Of a DNA stretch of 64,000 nt, positions 58,413 through 64,000 are shown piece after piece (position 1 is the first letter of the stretch; each line of letters starts with the position of its first letter). The translations under genes were made by a program, and so were the position numbers. The notes under the pieces were generated by a model. It ran no database searches and was not told the DNA's origin. It saw only the letters and a program-made list of their open reading frames with translations. The DNA is from Tenrec ecaudatus (taxonomy: Eukaryota; Chordata; Mammalia; Afrosoricida; Tenrecidae): NCBI RefSeq assembly GCF_050624435.1, contig NC_134535.1:124917731-124981730 (forward strand), given 5' to 3'.

Positions 58413-58417
<5 letters not shown>
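57353..58417. other. Gene-free AT-rich sequence
   Basis: No gene, promoter or clear repeat recognised. Confidence 0.4.
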
Positions 58418-58418
<1 letters not shown>

Positions 58419-58459
<41 letters not shown>

Positions 58460-58460
58460 C
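58419..58460. repeat. (TG)n(CG)n microsatellite
   Basis: Perfect alternation ending in GCGCGCGC. The second such tract in the window, with the order reversed relative to the one in SLC2A3 intron 1. Confidence 0.92.
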
Positions 58461-58589
58461 TATTCAGGCTACATTAATTTTTGGCATCCAACTTTAAAAA
58501 AGTAGATGGCTATTTTGGATTATGGTGATAGAAAAATTGCATCGATTAAGCATAAGGCTGCGCAGTTCATTAATGTTAATGCTGTTGAT

Positions 58590-58745
58590 AAATTGGGATC
58601 AGGTATCAGGCATCAAAGACCCAGACCAAAACCATATCCATTGAAGTCGGGCGGCGGGGCGGGGTCATGGAGTGGAGTGTTCCCAATGTCTAGCTGCTAC
58701 CTTAGTTCTTAACATACAGAAGTGCACAGGACAGGATATTCTTCG
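58590..58745 (+). mobile_element. L1 3' fragment
   Basis: Plus strand gggatcaggtatcaggcatc and cagaccaaaaccatatccattg, then gtctagctgctaccttagttc. Bounds approximate. Confidence 0.6.
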
Positions 58746-59218
58746 TTCATTGTTTAAAGATGATTGCAAGACAATCATTTTGGTGTTTGGCAGCCTTGAT
58801 GGCTCCAGATAATCTAGAGTCAATGAGAATTTGAAATTCTGTTCTGCACTCTCCCTCTTTCTATCAGGTTCCTACTCTGTGGACTCTTTAATCAAAATGT
58901 TCAGTCATGGTAGCTGAGCACCAGCCAATTCTGGTTTCATGGAAGAGGAGATAATCAGCTGCACGTGCCATTTCCTCATTTTCCTGGCTTTCCTTTCACT
59001 GTTGCTTCTGGCAAATAGAAACCTATTTGAGGGTTTACCAGCTTATTAACCCCCAGGCACAATGCAACAAAATAGGAAGTAGAACAAAGACACCAAGCAC
59101 CATGTTATTAGGCCAATTAACTGGTAGGTCACATAAAGCCATAACCCTAAACCTCCAAACCAAGAAACTCACAGATGTTTGATGGTGCATAATTAGCTTT
59201 AGCAGTCACGCTTCTTCT

Positions 59219-60232
59219 TATAAATATATGTAACACACATCTCTTGACAATCCAACTTTTTACAGGCCTCTACTCAAGTCCTCCCTCAATGCAAGCACAC
59301 TTTGTTCTAATAACCAGGCATTCTGTGATACTCACCTTCGTGACACGATCAATCGCTGAAAACAAAATGAACGCATAAGCAAATGTGGTGAAGAAGGCTG
59401 ATGGTACCCAACTGTCAAAGGATATAGTGTCTGGGGTCTAAAAAGCTTGGAGATAAACAAGTGGCCATCCAGCTGAGAAGCAACAAAGCCCACATGGAAG
59501 AAGCACACCAGCATGTGTGATCATGAGGTATCTATGGGATCAGTTATCAGGCATCAAAGACCCAGAACAAAATCATACCAGTGTGAATGGGGGGCAAGGG
59601 GGAGTGTGGAGTGGAGATCCAAAGCCCATCTGTAGACAATTGGACATCCCCTTACAGAAGGGTCACAAGGAAGAGATGAGCCAGTCAGGGTGCAGTATAG
59701 CTCCGATGAAACATAAAACTTTCCATTAATTCTTTAATGCTTTCCCCCACCCCCCTAACTATCATGACCCCAATTCTACCTTACAAATCTGGCAAGACCA
59801 GAGCATGTATACAGGTATAGATAAGAGCCAGAAACATAGGGAATCCAGGAAGATAAACCCGTCAGAACCAATAATGAGAATAGAGATACCAGGAGGATAA
59901 GGGGAAGGGGAGGGGAGGAAGGGGGAACTGATCACAAGGATCAACATATAACCCCCTCCAAGAGTGATGAACAACAGAAAAGTGGGTGAAGGGTGACAGA
60001 GGACAATGTAATATATGAAAATAATAATCTATAACTTTTCAAAGGTTCATGAGGGAGGGAGGTTGGGAGAGGGAGGGGGAAAATAAACTAATATCAAGGG
60101 CTCAAGTAGAAAGAAAATGCTTGGGAAATGATGGTAACATATGTACAAATGTGCTTGACACATGGATGAATGTATGGATTGTGATGAGATGTAAGAGCCC
60201 CCAATAAAAGTATTTAATAATAATAATAAAAA
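59219..60232 (+). mobile_element. L1 3' end, about 1 kb, plus orientation
   Basis: Contains tactcaagtcctccctcaatgc, acttaccttcgtgacac-like sequence, caacaaagcccacatgg, caattctaccttacaaatctgg and gtgacagaggacaatg, and ends gagcccccaataaaagtat, then (AAT)n. The longest continuous copy in the right half. Confidence 0.88.
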
Positions 60233-60720
60233 GAATGTCCCTTTACATTTCTCATACCAAACAACAGCTTAACTTGACTAATAAAGAATGCTGGCTGGGA
60301 GTATTATGGTCTTTTAGGATCTATCTACATAGAATCATAGTGACCACAACAAGTCAAAGGTTAATGGGAAAATTAGGAGGCAGTGGAATTATGTTAATGA
60401 GAATAACTCAGAGGAATGTAATCAATGTTACAGAGTTGTACATGTAGAAACTGTTGAATTGGTCTATGTTCTAATGTGTATATATTCAACACAATTACAA
60501 AAATAAATTATTTTTAATATATAAATGGAATGATGAAGTGTGTAGAAATAAGGTTATAGAAAGCAACTCAAAAAACAATGAAGAGTTTTTCAGCTTAAAG
60601 CATAAAAGATGCTGAAAGAGAACATGGTTATCATTTCTAATCTTAATGTGTTTCTAAAAATATAATTTTAGGGGTATCAAACTTATTTTTCAGCTATAGT
60701 AATTTCTTAAAATATTTTAT
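60233..60720. other. Gene-free AT-rich sequence
   Basis: Nothing recognised beyond a short (A/T)-rich run near 60500. Confidence 0.4.
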
Positions 60721-61215
60721 TGTTTTTTGTGAAGGTTTATACAGTAGTTTAGGGTCACATGCAACAATTGCTACACAGATTGTTCAGTAATATTCTTTAC
60801 AATGAGTGAATATGCTCATTATTCCCATTCATGTTGTTCTACTTGCATTAATCAAGTTTCCCTGCATCCTTACATTCTCATTTTTGTTGTAAAGTAATTG
60901 TTGTTGATTTTTTTGAAAGAGTACAGTACTTGTGGGCAAGTTTGTTATTAACTACATGGTGACCTCAGGGGTTAGTTTTGGTTCAGGGTTTGAAGAGTAT
61001 TTCATGATGATATTCCCCAGAAGACCTCCAGTCTCAATTGGTCCAGGAAGTCTGGTTTCTTTTATTTATTTTGAATTTTTTCAGGAAGTTTAGGCTCTGT
61101 TCCATGCTTTACTCCCCTTCTATCAGGTTCCATTCATTGCGGCCCTGGTTTGAATTGTCAGTGGTGGTAGGTAGGCACTGCCTAGTGTTTCTGGACTCGT
61201 GGTCCCATAACTAGT
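60721..61215 (-). repeat. Old L1 3' region, decayed
   Basis: The plus strand gtgaaggtttatacagtagtttag, gtttcaggtt-like stretches and ctcaattggtccaggaagtctgg resemble the complement of an old L1. Bounds uncertain. Confidence 0.5.
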
Positions 61216-61671
61216 TTCTTCTTTGAATATTTGTTTTTAACATAATTTTTCTGTTTTCCTCCCAGGTGTAAAGACAATTAGTTGTACCCTAGAATGCTAC
61301 TCCCAAGATGTGAAGCCCCCAGACACTACTCATCAAACTAGGATGTAGAACATAACTTTATGAACTATATGATGCCATTGACAGAGCTTTCCCACAAGAC
61401 TATAGTCCTAATCCTTCAAAGGCAGGAAAGCAATGTTGCAATGTATTTGGATATGGGTAAGAAGCATACATGTCAGCTATGTACTTTATTGTACATATGA
61501 ATATGTATATGATCATATAGATGCACAGACATATGCATACACATATATAGTCACACATATATACCAAATATAGTAGGTTACACAAAATTCATGGTAAAAT
61601 AGAATGAAAAGATAATGGAATTTTTTCCAAATATTTTGAAACTGCTTCAGGCATAAATATACATATATATG

Positions 61672-61673
<2 letters not shown>

Positions 61674-61706
<33 letters not shown>
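61674..61706. repeat. (CA)n microsatellite
   Basis: Perfect CA repeat of about 33 bases, directly followed by an AfroSINE remnant. Confidence 0.95.
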
Positions 61707-61709
<3 letters not shown>

Positions 61710-61808
61710 CATCTTCCTCCAAGAAGCAGCTGGTGAGTTTGAACTGTTGACTTTGAAGTTATCAGTCTAATGAGTCTAATGCTTACTCAACAGTATCACC
61801 AGGGATCC
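61707..61808 (-). mobile_element. AfroSINE head-side fragment
   Basis: Plus strand ctccaagaagcagctggtgag, gaactgttgactttgaag and cagtatcaccagggatcc, the complement of the SINE 5' half. Confidence 0.75.
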
Positions 61809-62204
61809 ATATATATGGTACACAAACATTTTGAAACACACACACACACACATACCACATACATCCATATATTGTTGTTGCTGTTGTTGACAAATTACAT
61901 GTTATTGTAATTACCAATAGGCCCTTGGTTCTTGTGTATATGTTACTATTGTTCTCATCACCAAAAATAGCAAGTGTCTACTATCTAGAGAGTGAATCTA
62001 CTTTTCCCTCACTTCTCCCTGTTTTTGATAACACCTAATGAACATTATCTCCTGTATATTTACTTGCCCATGTCATTTCATATGGTTGTTGTGTGTGGGG
62101 GAGGTGACTGACTTATTTCACTTGGACTTGATATCACCCATCGCCACAGTCATACACAACCCACCACAATACAACAAACTAACAGATAAGTGGTGGTGGT
62201 GGTG

Positions 62205-62440
62205 GGGAATTGAGTTTCTCCTGGATTGCAACTCAACGTAAATAAAATGAAAATCCTCACAAATGGACAAGTAGACAACATTATGATAAATAGAGACCAG
62301 ATTAAAGTTGTCAAGGATTTCATTTTACTTGGATCCACAATCAATGCTCTTGGATGTATCAGTCAAGAAATCAAACCAAGTATTGCATTGGTCAAACAAA
62401 TTTGTTGCAATAGACCTCTTTTGAGGTGTTAACAAGCAAA
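62205..62440 (+). mobile_element. RTE-clade LINE fragment, plus strand
   Basis: Plus strand ctggattgcaactcaacgtaaat, gatttcattttacttggatcc and gtcaagaaatcaaaccaag, shared with the RTE copies at 30430 and 44105. A short (GGT)n run precedes it at 62188-62205. Confidence 0.75.
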
Positions 62441-63079
62441 GATAGCCTGTTTTAATTTTTATTTTTTTAATTCCTTTTTTATAGCTTTCCTCATTAGACA
62501 AAATCAACTCAATGAAAATGAGTTTTATTTCCATTATAGTAAGGACCTTTATAGCTACATTAGTCTATATCCTTAATGACTAGAAAGAAACTGTTTAATA
62601 CATAGCAGGTGATCAATTAACATTTTGACTAAGTGAATAATAAAATTATCTTAGACTTAGTGCTACTATAACACAAATATCACAAATGAGTGGCCTTAAA
62701 CAACAGAAATTTATTTTCTCACTCTTCTGGAGGCTAGAAGTACAAATTAGGCCCAGCCAAGCTGACACATAAAATTAAATATCATATAAATAAATCACAT
62801 AGATGAGCCTGATAATTGCCCATACATTGGATAGGAAATCGGATAGGAAATTGGATAGATGATTGCAAATTGTTGAACACTATTGATAACCCAATGAGAT
62901 TTGTGACTATGAACTTTTATTTATTTTTAATCCTCTGTCTAGTTGCATAGCTGTAGGAATTCTCCCACTCCTCTCCCCAGCATCCTATGAGCAGCACCAA
63001 AGAAAGCTCAGTAATCCTGGTGGGGCAGAGGGGTTGATGTACATGAAAGAAAAGGTCTACTGGGCAAGGTATTATAAGA
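62441..63079. other. Gene-free sequence with old repeat words
   Basis: 62650-62760 (cacaaatgagtggccttaaac, ttctggaggctagaag) matches an old interspersed family that I do not name. The rest is unassigned. Confidence 0.4.
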
Positions 63080-63245
63080 CAGGAGTTGGTCCACTTTCTG
63101 TAAAGGGTCAGAGAGTAAATATTTTGGGTTTAGCAAGCAATAGACTCTCTTGCAATTATTCAATTTGGCTGTAATATTGTGAAAACAACTACAGACAGTA
63201 CCAAGTGCTAATAAAATTTTATTACAAAACAGGTGGCAAGGGGCC
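63080..63245. repeat. Ancient hAT-Charlie-type remnant
   Basis: tccactttctgtaaagggtcagag, agtaaatattttgggtttagc and taataaaattttattacaaaac, with ggcaaggggccgggcc near the right end, follow the layout of an old placental hAT family. Confidence 0.55.
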
Positions 63246-63907
63246 GGGCCCCAATCCCAACTATGTGGACAGCCACCCCTCCACCCAGAAGAATTTACTT
63301 AAGAGGATAGGGACATGTCTGATCAGAGCACAGAGGAACCAATGAAGGGGGAAGGAGAGAGAGTGGAGCACATCCTGGCCCACCAAGCCCTGAGCAAGAT
63401 ATTCCTGCTCAGAGTCGCCAATGTACAGAGAGGACCATATGGCTAGCCCTACTATGAGACGTGGCATCTCTCACTGACAAATAGCCCTACAGGGGACAAT
63501 ACTGGAGACAGTGCAGGAATTATGCCCAATCTGACCCCACCACACTGAGGCAAAACACTAAGGGCGTGCAACAGAACTGCAAGAGGAGCAGAGCAAAGGG
63601 TTGCAACCCCCACATTGAAAATGGCTGTTACACAGCATTAACATATTTCAGAATATCTAGAGATCTTCACAGAAATTCAGACTTCTAGATGAAAATTATA
63701 TACCCGCTACTAACAATACCTTTGGTATGGCTGGTATTCTTTCCTTTCTTTTTTTGTTATTTATAACGATTACTTCCCCAAAAAAGATTACTTTCTATAA
63801 CCTCACCCCTGAAAGTAGGTAAAGTTGCCCTGAAAGAAGTAGAGTCTCCCATATTTTTGGGAAAAGTGGGTCTATTAAAACAAAATTCTTATAGATAAGT
63901 GTATTTA
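63246..63907. other. Gene-free sequence before the mariner copy at the window end
   Basis: No gene or repeat recognised. Short open frames only. Confidence 0.4.
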
Positions 63908-64000
63908 TGAGGGAGTGCCCCTTCAAAGACGGAATTCTCCCCCACCCCAAGTTATGTATTTAAATTGTTTTACAAAAAAACCTTATCACCTTCAAAGTAC
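63908..64000 (-). mobile_element. Second mariner copy, cut by the window end
   Basis: Ends with tttacaaaaaaaccttatcaccttcaaagtac, nearly identical to 8349-8380 of the other mariner. The left terminus is likely at tatgagggagtgcc. Only the first 90 or so bases are inside the window. Confidence 0.7.

Overview
This window is mammalian nuclear DNA, and very probably from a tenrec-like afrotherian. Three observations support that. AfroSINE-type tRNA-derived repeats occur throughout. RTE-clade LINE fragments share their 3' tails with those SINEs. There are several SPIN-type hAT elements with the expected terminal repeats and 8-bp target duplications. From general knowledge, AfroSINEs mark Afrotheria, and within Afrotheria SPIN elements are reported from tenrecs. 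The species name is inference; a mammal with split genes and dense retroelements is seen directly.

The only intact protein-coding gene I can support is SLC2A3 (GLUT3, the neuronal-type facilitative glucose transporter). It lies on the minus strand in ten coding exons from 21773 (start codon) down to 11624 (stop). All exon phases join, giving 1458 bp and 485 residues. A TATA-containing promoter lies just upstream (about 21940-21990). A repeat-poor 3'UTR runs to a likely poly(A) signal near 9444. The gene ends about ten residues earlier than the human protein because of an in-frame TAG, and the ancestral stop position appears to have decayed.

Layout: 1-5640 holds remnants of a gammaretrovirus-like ERV, with a TM-like env tail, an LTR and a C-terminal integrase piece in an unusual order, broken by L1 3' ends. 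5640-9150 holds RTE, AfroSINE and a mariner remnant. 9420-22000 is SLC2A3, with repeats in its introns. 22000-47200 is gene-free and packed with 5'-truncated L1 3' ends, AfroSINEs, RTE pieces, ERVL-type LTRs and hAT elements, many nested with readable target-site duplications. 47250-48230 contains a small CpG island with no recognised gene. 48-64 kb is again repeat-rich and includes a processed RPS17 pseudogene (55520-56011) with a perfect 16-bp target-site duplication. The window ends inside a second mariner copy.

No CRISPR array, bacterial operon, tRNA gene or rRNA gene was seen. I found no new multi-gene system. The points most worth checking are the altered GLUT3 C-terminus, the orphan CpG island, the SPIN/second-hAT insertions and the nested-insertion chronology.
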